A DNA stretch of 64,000 nt from Brucella gallinifaecis (GTDB taxonomy: Bacteria > Pseudomonadota > Alphaproteobacteria > Rhizobiales > Rhizobiaceae), in NCBI RefSeq assembly GCF_006476605.1, contig NZ_ML636800.1, forward strand, positions 124,001 through 188,000, given 5' to 3'. The notes beneath the pieces were generated by a model. That model saw nothing but the letters and a program-made list of their open reading frames with translations, was not told the origin of the DNA and made no database searches. Below are positions 18,105-27,177 of this stretch, piece by piece (position 1 is the first letter of the stretch; every line of letters starts with the position of its first letter). Both the position numbers and the translations under genes were made by a program.

Positions 18105-18419
18105 ATGTTTATCGCAATGAACCGCTTCAAGGTAGTTATCGGTAATGAGGCCGAGTTTGAAACCGTATGGCGCAGTCGCGACTCACAGCTATCAGAACTT
18201 CCTGGCTTTGAAAGCTTTCATCTTTTGCGTGGCGCAACAAATGAAGAAGAAGGCTATACGCTTTATTCGTCACATACCGTGTGGAAAACACGTGAAGACT
18301 TCGTATTCTGGACAAAATCTGAACAGTTCAGAAATGCGCATCGCAATGCAGGCAACACCAAACCGCTCTATGCTGGCCCACCTCAGTTTGAGGGATTTGA
18401 AGCAGTTGAAGGCATTTAG
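18105..18419 (+). CDS. bhuQ: IsdG-type heme monooxygenase BhuQ
   Basis: A 104-residue antibiotic-biosynthesis-monooxygenase-fold protein. The heme oxygenase triad known from IsdG (Asn, Trp, His) can be placed at N6, W69 and H79; the Trp-His spacing of ten matches IsdG. The sequence LPGFESFHLLRG is typical for the dimer core. It would open the porphyrin ring of imported heme in the cytoplasm and release iron. BhuQ is the Brucella name for this protein, described as iron- and RirA-controlled. It stands 225 bases after bhuA with its own AGAGAGGA ribosome site and is followed by a terminator. The alternative is another monooxygenase of the same fold, less likely in this setting. Confidence 0.88.
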   Translation: MFIAMNRFKVVIGNEAEFETVWRSRDSQLSELPGFESFHLLRGATNEEEGYTLYSSHTVWKTREDFVFWTKSEQFRNAHRNAGNTKPLYAGPPQFEGFEAVEGI

Positions 18420-18473
18420 ACCGTCTTGAAGTGTCTTTTTCCACATGATGTGACGAAATGGCGCACAACTCAT

Positions 18474-18505
18474 AAACAGGGCAAATTAAGCCCTGTTTTT
18501 CTTTA
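18474..18505 (+). terminator. Rho-independent terminator after bhuQ
   Basis: AAACAGGGC / GCCCTGTTT form a 9-base-pair stem with a 7-base loop followed by TTCTTT, 55 bases after the bhuQ stop. Confidence 0.8.
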
Positions 18506-18874
18506 TGTAAAAGCCTAATTAATGTTTAAAGATGGGCCCTTAACTCATATTTAGAATAATTCTAAGTTGTTGATTTTTAGAACGTTTCAAAAACATAAAA
18601 TTTGACTCAATGATCTATTTCCGATCATAACCTGACTGAAATTGGTCAGTTTTAAAAGACTTATCCAAGACTACCTTTGATGTTTGGGCCTTTAACCCTA
18701 GCAATTGGAGGAACCTTTGTTTGGTTCAGCACGGCTAATAGCCACTACTAAAGTAAATTTTCGCACAAAAACTGCGATTTTTAACGTTGGCAATAATAAC
18801 GACAAGAGAATCTCGCGTCGCCTTATAGGTTCTTTACAATCGCAGATCGTTGCCGATGCTGGAGTTTACTTTAA
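18506..18874 (+). promoter_or_regulatory. bfd-bfr upstream region with Irr-type boxes
   Basis: TTAGAATAATTCTAA at 18551-18565 is a perfect 15-base palindrome of the Irr/ICE class. A second weaker copy, TTTAGAACGTTTCAAA, lies at about 18577-18592. Irr is known to repress iron storage genes when iron is limiting, which fits their place before bfd and bacterioferritin. The start of bfd is about 310 bases downstream. No other gene was recognised in between. Confidence 0.65.
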
Positions 18875-19186
18875 ATGTTAGTCTGTAGCTGCAATGTTAT
18901 TACCGATAAAGATATTGAGGCTGTCATTACGCAACTTCTTGATGAAGATTGCTGGCGTTTAATCGTGCCCGGGACAGTGTTTAATGCCATATCCAAGAGT
19001 GGTCGCTGCTGTGGCTGCTTCCCAAATGTCGTAGAAACGATCATAAGGGTTACTGAAGAATATCATCTTCGTCATAACCATATGGACGAAAACGTGGTTC
19101 TGTTCATGGACCGTGTGCGTTCTCTACGAGACAAATTCGGGAGTTCTTGGAATGAAAGGCGAACCAAAGGTCATCGAGCGGCTTAA
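18875..19186 (+). CDS. bfd: Bacterioferritin-associated ferredoxin (Bfd-like, 2Fe-2S)
   Basis: A 103-residue protein whose first half is a Bfd domain. The 2Fe-2S ligands are C4 and C6 (LVCSCNVIT) and C45/C46 with C48 (GRCCGCF), near the spacing in E. coli Bfd. Bfd passes electrons to bacterioferritin to release stored iron. At 103 residues it is longer than the E. coli protein (64); the extra C-terminal part contains a helical stretch ending in a basic tail. Its 3' end overlaps the bacterioferritin start by 35 bases in another frame, so the two are translationally linked. The start ATG follows GGAG at a somewhat long distance. Confidence 0.9.
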   Translation: MLVCSCNVITDKDIEAVITQLLDEDCWRLIVPGTVFNAISKSGRCCGCFPNVVETIIRVTEEYHLRHNHMDENVVLFMDRVRSLRDKFGSSWNERRTKGHRAA

Positions 19187-19637
19187 CGAGGCACTGTTTC
19201 TCGAACTTGGCGCTGTAAACCAGTATTGGTTGCATTATCGTCTGCTGAACGATTGGGGTTTCACGCGTCTTGCGAAGAAAGAACGCGAGGAATCCATTGA
19301 AGAAATGCAGCATGCGGACAAAATCATCGACCGCATTATTTTTCTTGAAGGCCACCCAAACCTTCAAACTGTTGCCCCTCTGCGGATCGGCCAGAATGTC
19401 AAGGAAGTGCTCGAAGCCGACCTTGCTGGTGAATATGACGCCCGCACTTCTTATAAGAAATCACGCGAAATCTGCGATGAGCTTGGCGACTATGTTTCCA
19501 AGCAGCTTTTCGATCAGCTTCTGGCTGATGAAGAAGGGCACATTGATTTTCTCGAAACCCAGCTCGAACTTCTCGAAAAAATCGGCGAAGAACGCTACGG
19601 CATGCTCAATGCCGCACCGGCTGATGCAGCAGAGTAG
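19152..19637 (+). CDS. bfr: Bacterioferritin
   Basis: A 161-residue four-helix iron storage subunit. All ferroxidase residues are present: E18, E51, H54, E94, E127 and H130, and the heme-binding Met is M52. Twenty-four subunits form a shell that oxidises Fe(II) and stores it. ATG 19152 ([15 protein letters not shown]) is chosen because it gives the standard family N-terminus and GGGAG lies 9 bases upstream; the open frame extends back to 19113. It overlaps the bfd end by 35 bases. With the upstream Irr-type box it is probably expressed when iron is plentiful. Confidence 0.96.
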   Translation: MKGEPKVIERLNEALFLELGAVNQYWLHYRLLNDWGFTRLAKKEREESIEEMQHADKIIDRIIFLEGHPNLQTVAPLRIGQNVKEVLEADLAGEYDARTSYKKSREICDELGDYVSKQLFDQLLADEEGHIDFLETQLELLEKIGEERYGMLNAAPADAAE

Positions 19638-21101
<1,464 letters not shown>

Positions 21102-21122
21102 CCGGCATGTCGGTATGATTAG

Positions 21123-21158
21123 ACATAGCGATTGAGTGGAGGAACTCAGTCGCTATGT
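21123..21158. repeat. Stem-loop between glf and the first glycosyltransferase
   Basis: ACATAGCGACTGAGT-type arms (left ACATAGCGATTGAGT, right ACTCAGTCGCTATGT) enclose a GGAGGA loop, followed by TTATAT. It may be a partial terminator separating glf from the transferase genes. The loop carries a GGAGG core. Confidence 0.5.
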
Positions 21159-21196
21159 TTATATAAGTGTAAAATATTTTAAAGGAAGGCTTTGAT

Positions 21197-22072
21197 TTGT
21201 CTGTCGCAATGGCCGTACTAACGTGCAACCGTCCAGATGATATTAATCGTCTTCTGAATGTATCGAAACAGTTAAAGCCGGAATTGGAATCGATCCATCT
21301 TGTTGATGCTGGCCAGAGTGGAAAACCGGACTATAATGGCTCCGACCTGATATATCACAAGTCGGAGATAAACTTGGGCGGTGCAGGCGGTTTTTCGTTT
21401 GCTATCCTCTCGGCACTAGCATCTGGTGCTGATTGGGTTTGGATTATGGATGATGATGCTTGCCCGATAGACATGGATTGTCTGAGATTACTTTTGGTTG
21501 GTGCCGAAAAGCATAATCTTGATGTAGTCTCTCCTTTGATCGTCTCACCACAGGATATCCATAGTACGGCATTTCCGTTCAAGATTAATGGTCGATTAAC
21601 GATAGACCGCAAGGCCGTGCAAGAGCGTGAGTTTATTCCAAATTTAGCGCATTTTTTTAATGGGGCGCTCGTTCGGCGTGATGTCTTCTTCAGGATTGGA
21701 CTTCCAGACATTAGGCTTTTTATTCGTGGTGATGAAGTGGATTTCTTACTAAGGTTGAGACGAGAAGGTGTGCGCTTTGGCACACTGACGACGGCTTTAG
21801 TGAGTCATCCTCCTGTCTGGGGAGAGATAGCTTCAATCATTGAAGACCGGCTTCAGTTGCTGATTCCAGAAACGAGTTTCAAAAAGTATTATTTTTTCCG
21901 CAACAGAGGGTATCTTGCTCGTCGACATCGCCGACCTCTGAGTTTTTTTGCGGATATTATCTTATACCCTTATTATTTTCTGATAAAAAATAAGTTGGAT
22001 TGGCATGGCTTGAATGAATGGTGGCATGCTTTCTATGATGGGCTTCGTTATCGATTTGGTCGAAAGTTATAA
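21197..22072 (+). CDS. GT2 family glycosyltransferase, galactofuranosyltransferase-like
   Basis: A 291-residue GT-A fold enzyme. It begins VAMAVLTCNRPDDINRLL, carries the motif NLGGAGGFSFAI and the metal-binding acidic run WVWIMDDDACP around residue 92, plus RGDEVDFLLRLRREG for acceptor-side recognition. The GGAGGF plus DDD combination is seen in GlfT-type enzymes that use UDP-galactofuranose, which fits the adjacent glf. Start is TTG 21197, supported by AAGGAAGG 7 bases upstream and by the N-terminal beta strand beginning immediately after. It is likely cytoplasmic or membrane-associated. The glycan made (LPS O-antigen, capsule or other) cannot be told. Confidence 0.82.
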   Translation: MSVAMAVLTCNRPDDINRLLNVSKQLKPELESIHLVDAGQSGKPDYNGSDLIYHKSEINLGGAGGFSFAILSALASGADWVWIMDDDACPIDMDCLRLLLVGAEKHNLDVVSPLIVSPQDIHSTAFPFKINGRLTIDRKAVQEREFIPNLAHFFNGALVRRDVFFRIGLPDIRLFIRGDEVDFLLRLRREGVRFGTLTTALVSHPPVWGEIASIIEDRLQLLIPETSFKKYYFFRNRGYLARRHRRPLSFFADIILYPYYFLIKNKLDWHGLNEWWHAFYDGLRYRFGRKL

Positions 22073-22099
22073 TTGTTTAAATGAGAGTACTATAAGGGA

Positions 22100-23014
22100 A
22101 TGGTTACAAAGAACAAAGACAATCAAAATGTGGCTATCATTATAGTAACCTATAACAGACATGTTTTTTTGGAGGGGCTTCTAAATAGTATTGTTTCACT
22201 TGAGTGTAAACCAAAGTTTGTCATTATTGTAGACAACAATAGTGGGGAGCATACTAAAGATACTTTAAGAAATTTCTCTTCGAAAGATCTGGATTTTGAA
22301 TTAATAGTAAAAAGTCTCGATGCCAATATTGGTGGTGCAGGAGGCTTTTCTGTTGGTGTACAAGAGGCCATGCAAACCACAGCGGATTGGTTTTGGCTCA
22401 TGGACGATGATGTTATTGTTCTTCCTGACGGCTTGGAAAAGATGATGCGGTGGTCAGGACAGTTCAAATGTTTTCATGCAGGCAGGCAGGATCCTAACGG
22501 AAATCATTTTTTTTGCGAACAATGGGTTAGTGATAGTCTTGCAGTTCAGATACCATTTTTTAAAGATCCATATCAAGGAAAAGGATACTTCCTAAGCAAT
22601 TATGGCTGCTTTGAAGGAATGATGGTGCACCGCAGTATCGTGGAGCTGATTGGAATACCTGATCCGCGATTTTTTATTGTTTGGGATGATGCGATCTATG
22701 GGTGGCTTGCTTCAAAACATACTGATGTTGCATTTATTGCTGATGAATGCCTTCAAAAAGTAAGGAAGCAGAGGCAGGTAAGTCTGGGTTTGAGGCATCT
22801 GAATGACTCTAGTAATATTTCCAGATATTATGCGATCAGAAACAGAAGGCTTATCAAAGAGTATTATAAGAAGTATAGAAGTTACATTCCGTTTCTTTTT
22901 GAATTTGGATCTATCCTAGTGTTTAATAAAGAGTTTATACGAATGTTAATCGTTGAAAGAAGTCTAAAAGGATTTCCGAGTCTTGTAAAAGGGTTATTCG
23001 CAGATAATATATGA
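22100..23014 (+). CDS. GT2 family glycosyltransferase, galactofuranosyltransferase-like
   Basis: A 304-residue GT2 enzyme paralogous to its upstream neighbour. It has VAIIIVTYNRHVFLEGLLNSIV at the N-terminus, NIGGAGGFSVGV and the acidic motif WFWLMDDDVIVL. The region VWDDAIYGWLASKHTDVAFIAD is the catalytic-base area. The gene is strongly AT-rich and uses many A/T-ending codons, unlike the surrounding chromosome, which suggests recent acquisition. It is 27 bases downstream of the first transferase and only about 8 bases from a decayed IS3-type transposase, so this end of the block has been rearranged. Confidence 0.8.
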   Translation: MVTKNKDNQNVAIIIVTYNRHVFLEGLLNSIVSLECKPKFVIIVDNNSGEHTKDTLRNFSSKDLDFELIVKSLDANIGGAGGFSVGVQEAMQTTADWFWLMDDDVIVLPDGLEKMMRWSGQFKCFHAGRQDPNGNHFFCEQWVSDSLAVQIPFFKDPYQGKGYFLSNYGCFEGMMVHRSIVELIGIPDPRFFIVWDDAIYGWLASKHTDVAFIADECLQKVRKQRQVSLGLRHLNDSSNISRYYAIRNRRLIKEYYKKYRSYIPFLFEFGSILVFNKEFIRMLIVERSLKGFPSLVKGLFADNI

Positions 23015-23021
23015 TTTTAAA

Positions 23022-23400
23022 CTATATTGGGTTTGCTGGAAGTTCAAATTTGTGAGAAAGTAGAGTTATTGAGCTATTCCTGACCAAGTAGAGGGATTTG
23101 GCACTGGTTATGGCTTGCCGTTTCAACTTGATTGGGCATTTGTGGCGCAAAGATGAGTGCCTTCTATTTGGATTATAGAAGGCGTCGATATATTGTCCAA
23201 TGGCGTTTTTGGCGTGGACCCTTGTTTTGAACACTGTTCGCCAAATCAGCTCAGATTGAATAGTCTTGAAGTCAGTTCCTACCTTGCACTGTCATAGCAA
23301 TTATCTTTGCCGATCATCGACAGTATGCGGATGGGTATGGCTCGTCGAAAGGCCGCCAACGCCAAGTCTTGCTTGAAGCGGTCACCGGTGACTTACCCAT
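23022..23400 (-). pseudogene. IS3-family transposase (OrfB) remnant
   Basis: Reading the minus strand gives pieces of a DDE transposase in order: VTGDRFKQDLALAAFRRA, then LSMIGKDNCYDSAR, a one-base frameshift, FKTIQSELIWRTVFKTR, and finally YIDAFYNPNRRHSSLRHKCP. These match the C-terminal half of IS3-group OrfB proteins. The expected segment with the second catalytic Asp (HTDRGSQY type) is missing between the first two pieces, and stops interrupt the frame upstream. The 5' half is absent. It cannot encode an active enzyme. It marks past insertion next to the glycosyltransferase block. The left limit near 23400 is approximate. Confidence 0.75.
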
Positions 23401-23664
23401 GCGTGGACTTCTGTAGGTTACATGTGAGGCGGCGAAATGCTTCCGGATAGAGGTAGCAGAGCCAATCCTGTCAAAGGTTAGAATTTCAGTCCCAACGCTT
23501 TTAGGGAAAGTCCAGTTTTCATCTTAATCAAATTTACGACAAGCGCCTACCTTGATAAACTGCTCGTTTTACTTGATTGGCTATATTCGTAAAAAGTCTA
23601 CAGTGAATCTAACCGCTTCTAATAAATCCCGGCTATCGCTTGACGCATGGAAAGTCAGAACGTA
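23401..23664. other. Degenerate region between IS remnant and cobalamin riboswitch
   Basis: No open frame could be assigned. The first 80 bases may hold further decayed transposase sequence on the minus strand; the rest must include the promoter for the riboswitch transcript. No clear consensus promoter was found. Confidence 0.4.
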
Positions 23665-23885
23665 ATGGTGTTACGACGGTTCCCCAACCGAGAGCGAAGG
23701 GGATTAATAGGGAACACGGTGAGGACGACCCAAAAGGGACTGAGACCGTGGCTGCCCCCGCAACTGTAAGCGGATTGCCGTTCATCCTTGTGACGTTGAA
23801 ACGTCATGTCACTGAGCTTGTCAAAGTTCGGGAAGGCAGATGAACAGCGGATATTCGTAAGCCAGGAGACCTGCCGTCTAACGTA
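23665..23885 (+). ncRNA. Cobalamin (B12) riboswitch
   Basis: All the core pieces are present in order: GGGAACACGGTGAGG near 23710, the highly conserved GGCTGCCCCCGCAACTGTAA at about 23750-23769, and GCCAGGAGACCTGCCGTC at 23861-23878, whose end pairs with GACGG at 23675. Adenosylcobalamin binding is expected to lower expression of the downstream transport genes. A short leader frame and a weak terminator-like hairpin follow at 23928-24026. Confidence 0.95.
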
Positions 23886-23927
23886 GTCCATTGTCACGGG
23901 CGGGGATGCCCGGAGCAGGAGTTGGTT

Positions 23928-24026
23928 ATGACAGCTTTTAACGTCCTCAGACGTTGCTTTTCTTTGTCATTCATATCCCCGGATATGTCCGTTCTCTTCA
24001 CGCGCCGGATCACTTCCGCCGTTTGA
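23928..24026 (+). CDS. Possible 32-residue leader peptide behind the B12 riboswitch
   Basis: ATG 23928 is preceded by AGGAG 6 bases upstream and opens a 32-codon frame ending at TGA 24026, 33 bases before the btuF-like start. It begins MTAFNVLRRCFSLSF. Its early codons overlap a hairpin AACGTC-CTCA-GACGTT followed by GCTTTTCTTT (23939-23959), which resembles a weak intrinsic terminator. The ribosome site and position make translation plausible. It may instead be a by-product of the expression platform. Confidence 0.3.
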   Translation: MTAFNVLRRCFSLSFISPDMSVLFTRRITSAV

Positions 24027-24059
24027 TACGGCTTTTCTCACATCATTTCGGGGATTCAA

Positions 24060-25088
24060 ATGAAACTCATCGGCAAATTGCCGTTTGGCGCAATCTTTGG
24101 CGCTGTAACCCTTTTCACAACTGGTTATGCTGTGCAGGCAGCTGAAACGCAATATCCGCTTACGCTTAAAAATTGTGCGCGTGATGTGACGTTTAAACAT
24201 GCACCGGAACGTGCGGTAGCGGTCGGACAAAGCAGTGCAGAGATTATGTATCTGCTTGGCTTAGGCGATAAAATGGTCGGCACAGCCTTGTGGGTTGGTC
24301 CTGTTCTGAAAGGTTATGAAGAAGCCAATGCCAAGGTGAAACGCCTTGCCGATAATGATCCGAGCTTTGAAAGCATTCTGGCAGAAAAACCAGACCTGAT
24401 TGCCAACCAGTTTCAGTGGCAGATCGGGCCAGAGGGTGTCGTAGCAAAGGCCGAGCAGTTTGAAGAGCTTGGTGTCCCTGTCTATACTTCACCGGCTGAT
24501 TGCATTGGTAAAGACAATTCGGATGGTGGTGATGGTGTTCGCCACGACGCTTTCAGCATGGATCAGGTCTATCAGGAAATTGATGAACTGGCACAGATTT
24601 TCAATGTGCAGGATCGTGGTGTAAAGGTTGTTGCTGAGCTGAAAGCACGTGAAGAAGCGGCACGCAACAAGATTGCATCTGCGGATGGCAAGCTTTCGGC
24701 TGTCGTTTGGTTCTCCAGTGCGGAACTGGACATTGATCCCTATGTTGCAGGCAAGAATGGTGCTCCGGCCTATATTCTGAAAACGCTCGGTATCAACAAT
24801 ATCATCGATAGCGAGGAAGAGTGGCCGACTGTTGGTTGGGAAACCATTGCCAAGGCTAATCCGACGATTATAGTTGCCGGTGCAATGGATCGTCGCCGGT
24901 TTCCGGCAGATGATGTGGCGGTAAAACGTGAGTTTTTGAAGACCGATCCGGTTGCAAGCCTCATGCCTGCTGTGAAAGACGGCTATGTCTTTGATATGGA
25001 TGCACAGGCGATGAACCCGACCATCCGTACCATTGAAGGTATCGAGACGCTGGCAGACGCCATTGCAGCTTCAGGCCTGGGCAAGTGA
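24060..25088 (+). CDS. ABC transporter substrate-binding protein, probably cobalamin (BtuF-like)
   Basis: A 342-residue periplasmic binding protein of the TroA/FecB fold with a signal peptide MKLIGKLPFGAIFGAVTLFTTGYAVQA, cleaved near residue 29. The first domain has RAVAVGQSSAEIMYLLGLGDKMVGTALW and the second AVVWFSSAELDIDPYVAGKNGAPAYILKTLG. The family covers siderophore, heme and B12 binders. The upstream cobalamin riboswitch and the downstream FecCD permease and ATPase point to vitamin B12 or cobinamide import. GGGGAT precedes ATG. It ends in a GTGA overlap with the permease gene. Confidence 0.85.
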   Translation: MKLIGKLPFGAIFGAVTLFTTGYAVQAAETQYPLTLKNCARDVTFKHAPERAVAVGQSSAEIMYLLGLGDKMVGTALWVGPVLKGYEEANAKVKRLADNDPSFESILAEKPDLIANQFQWQIGPEGVVAKAEQFEELGVPVYTSPADCIGKDNSDGGDGVRHDAFSMDQVYQEIDELAQIFNVQDRGVKVVAELKAREEAARNKIASADGKLSAVVWFSSAELDIDPYVAGKNGAPAYILKTLGINNIIDSEEEWPTVGWETIAKANPTIIVAGAMDRRRFPADDVAVKREFLKTDPVASLMPAVKDGYVFDMDAQAMNPTIRTIEGIETLADAIAASGLGK

Positions 25089-26140
25089 CAACACGCTCAG
25101 CCATGGTTGCTGGCAAGCCATCCAGAAGGACAAGTGGCAGGCTGTTTTTTACAGCCCTGGCGCTTGCCTTGTTGCTGGGCTCATTGTGGCTGGGCGCTGC
25201 CATCGGGGAAACCGCCATTCCTTTTGACGTGGTAGCAAAAACCATTGCCAATCGCATGTGGAATGCCGGTTATTCGATTGAGCCTATCGATGAGGGTATC
25301 GTCTGGAGCTATCGTCTCAGCCGCGCAGTGGTGGCTGCCTGCTGCGGTGCGGCTCTTGCCATGTCGGGCGTGATCTTGCAATCGCTGCTGCGAAACCCTC
25401 TTGCCGACCCTTATATTCTTGGTATTTCGGCAGGCGCGTCCACAGGGGCTGTTGGTGTTGCAATTCTCGGTATTGGTGCCGGTATGTTATCATTGTCAGT
25501 AGGCGCATTCATGGGGGCAATTGTTGCCTTTGTGCTTGTTTCCCTGCTGGCACTGAGGGCAGGGCGCGGCAATGGCACGATCATTCTTGCCGGCATTGCA
25601 GGTTCGCAGCTATTCAATGCGCTGACCTCATTCATCGTGACCAAAGCTGCAAATGCCGAGCAGGCGAGGGGGATCATGTTCTGGCTTCTGGGCAATTTGT
25701 CCGGTGTGCGCTGGCCGGATGTGATGCTTGCGCTTCCTGCGTGTCTTATCGGGCTTGCCATCTGCCTCTGGCATGCACGCGCTCTTGATGCTTTTACCTT
25801 CGGTTCTGAATCGGCTGCATCGCTTGGTATTCCTGTGCGTCGTGTCTATGTCGTGTTGATTGGTGTCAGTGCGATGATGACTGCGGTGATGGTTTCCATC
25901 GTTGGATCCATTGGCTTTATTGGCTTGGTAATTCCGCACGCAGCCCGCATGGTGGCGGGCGTAAGACATGGCCGAATGTTGCCGGTGGCCGCATTGATCG
26001 GAGCAATTTTCATGATTATTGCCGATATTATTTCCAGAATTATTATTCCGGGGCAAGTCTTGCCTATCGGGGTTATTACTGCACTGTTCGGCGCTCCAGC
26101 CTTTGCATTCCTGCTCGGGCAGAGAAGGGCAAAAACATGA
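25085..26140 (+). CDS. FecCD family ABC permease, probably cobalamin (BtuC-like)
   Basis: A 351-residue permease with about ten membrane helices. Family blocks are YRLSRAVVAACCGAALAMSGVILQSLLRNPLADPYILGISAGAS and GFIGLVIPHAARMVAGVRHGRMLPV. It forms the channel for the ligand of the preceding binding protein. GTG 25085 overlaps that gene's stop as GTGA; ATG 25103 is an alternative six codons later. Its stop overlaps the ATPase start as ATGA, so the three genes are translationally coupled. Function as B12 importer rests on the riboswitch. Confidence 0.87.
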   Translation: MTTRSAMVAGKPSRRTSGRLFFTALALALLLGSLWLGAAIGETAIPFDVVAKTIANRMWNAGYSIEPIDEGIVWSYRLSRAVVAACCGAALAMSGVILQSLLRNPLADPYILGISAGASTGAVGVAILGIGAGMLSLSVGAFMGAIVAFVLVSLLALRAGRGNGTIILAGIAGSQLFNALTSFIVTKAANAEQARGIMFWLLGNLSGVRWPDVMLALPACLIGLAICLWHARALDAFTFGSESAASLGIPVRRVYVVLIGVSAMMTAVMVSIVGSIGFIGLVIPHAARMVAGVRHGRMLPVAALIGAIFMIIADIISRIIIPGQVLPIGVITALFGAPAFAFLLGQRRAKT

Positions 26141-26940
26141 TGCTTTCAGCGCATAATGTAAGCTGGTCGACCAGTGGTGTCGAAATTCTGCATAATATAT
26201 CGCTGGATGTAAAAGCGGGTGAATTTCTTGGTTTGATCGGGCCAAACGGGTCAGGCAAGACAAGTTTTCTGTCGCTTCTTTCAGGTGTGCGTCATAGTCG
26301 CTCCGGCGAAGTGAGGCTGAACGGTAGGTCGATCAGTGAACTCAAGCGCCGGGAGATTGCCCGTAAACTGGCGCTTGTCGAACAGCAGGCCGGAACCACT
26401 GATCGAATTACTGCCCGGCAGGCAGTGGAACTTGGTCGAACTCCCTATCTTGGCGCTCTTTCACCCTGGTCGCAGGAAGATGATGAGATTGTCGATCGTG
26501 CTTTACGCAATGTGGATATGACGCATCTTGCGGATCGTTTATGGCATACGCTTTCAGGCGGGGAACGCCAGCGTGTCCATATTGCGCGTGCACTTGCACA
26601 GGAACCTGAAATCCTGCTTCTCGACGAGCCGACAAATCATCTCGACATTGGCCATCAAATCGGGTTGCTTGATCTTGTAAGCCGCCAAAAACTGACAGTG
26701 GTTGCGGCACTCCATGATCTTAATCATGCGGCCATGTTCTGTGATCGCATAGGTGTCATGAACAAAGGTCGCCTTGTAGCACTGGGTACGCCGCGCGATG
26801 TGCTGCAAGCAGACTGTATCAGCCGTGTCTTTGGTGTCGAGGTTGATGTGGAAGAATATGGCTTGAACGGTTGCCATATTCGCTATCATGCACCTGCTAG
26901 TATGGCGGACCCGAAATTCGTATCACTGTATTGCAATTAA
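26137..26940 (+). CDS. ABC transporter ATP-binding protein, probably cobalamin (BtuD-like)
   Basis: A 267-residue FecE-type ATPase with Walker A (GPNGSGKTS), signature TLSGGERQRVHIARALA, Walker B (LLLDEPTNHLDI) and switch His (ALHDLNHAAM). It drives the BtuC-like permease. The last 14 or so codons, ending in SMADPKFVSLYCN, are encoded by the left arm of an intergenic palindrome (26897-26972). The protein's C-terminus has therefore probably been replaced by repeat insertion. The catalytic core is unaffected. Confidence 0.88.
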   Translation: MMLSAHNVSWSTSGVEILHNISLDVKAGEFLGLIGPNGSGKTSFLSLLSGVRHSRSGEVRLNGRSISELKRREIARKLALVEQQAGTTDRITARQAVELGRTPYLGALSPWSQEDDEIVDRALRNVDMTHLADRLWHTLSGGERQRVHIARALAQEPEILLLDEPTNHLDIGHQIGLLDLVSRQKLTVVAALHDLNHAAMFCDRIGVMNKGRLVALGTPRDVLQADCISRVFGVEVDVEEYGLNGCHIRYHAPASMADPKFVSLYCN

Positions 26941-26972
26941 CTAAACGAATTTCGGGTCCAAAGCCATACTAG
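26897..26972. repeat. CTAG-bounded palindrome overlapping the btuD-like 3' end
   Basis: The left arm starts CTAGTATGGCGGACCCGAAA and the right arm ends GGGTCCAAAGCCATACTAG. The arms are about 25 bases with few mismatches. The left arm lies within the coding region, and the stop codon falls in the loop. It shares CTAGTRTGG ends with the palindrome at 26986-27063. Confidence 0.7.
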
Positions 26973-26985
26973 TAAACTATTGAAT

Positions 26986-27063
26986 CTAGTGTGGTTTACG
27001 GACTTGAAGTTCCTAAACGGGAATGCAAGACAAATGATAGGAACTTCAAATCCACCACACTAG
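26986..27063. repeat. CTAG-bounded palindrome
   Basis: Arms CTAGTGTGGTTTACGGACTT(GAAGTTCCT) and AGGAACTTC...CCACCACACTAG enclose a 24-base loop. It sits 13 bases after the previous palindrome and has the same end sequence, which suggests two members of one short mobile or repetitive family. Confidence 0.65.
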
Positions 27064-27177
27064 TATCAGGTCTCATTGCGAAAGCTTGGAACCGGCCCCC
27101 AGAACAAGTTACATGTGAAATTAATTGGAGAATTTCTAGCGATTCATCTTAATCCGGAAATACTCTGACCCTGAACA

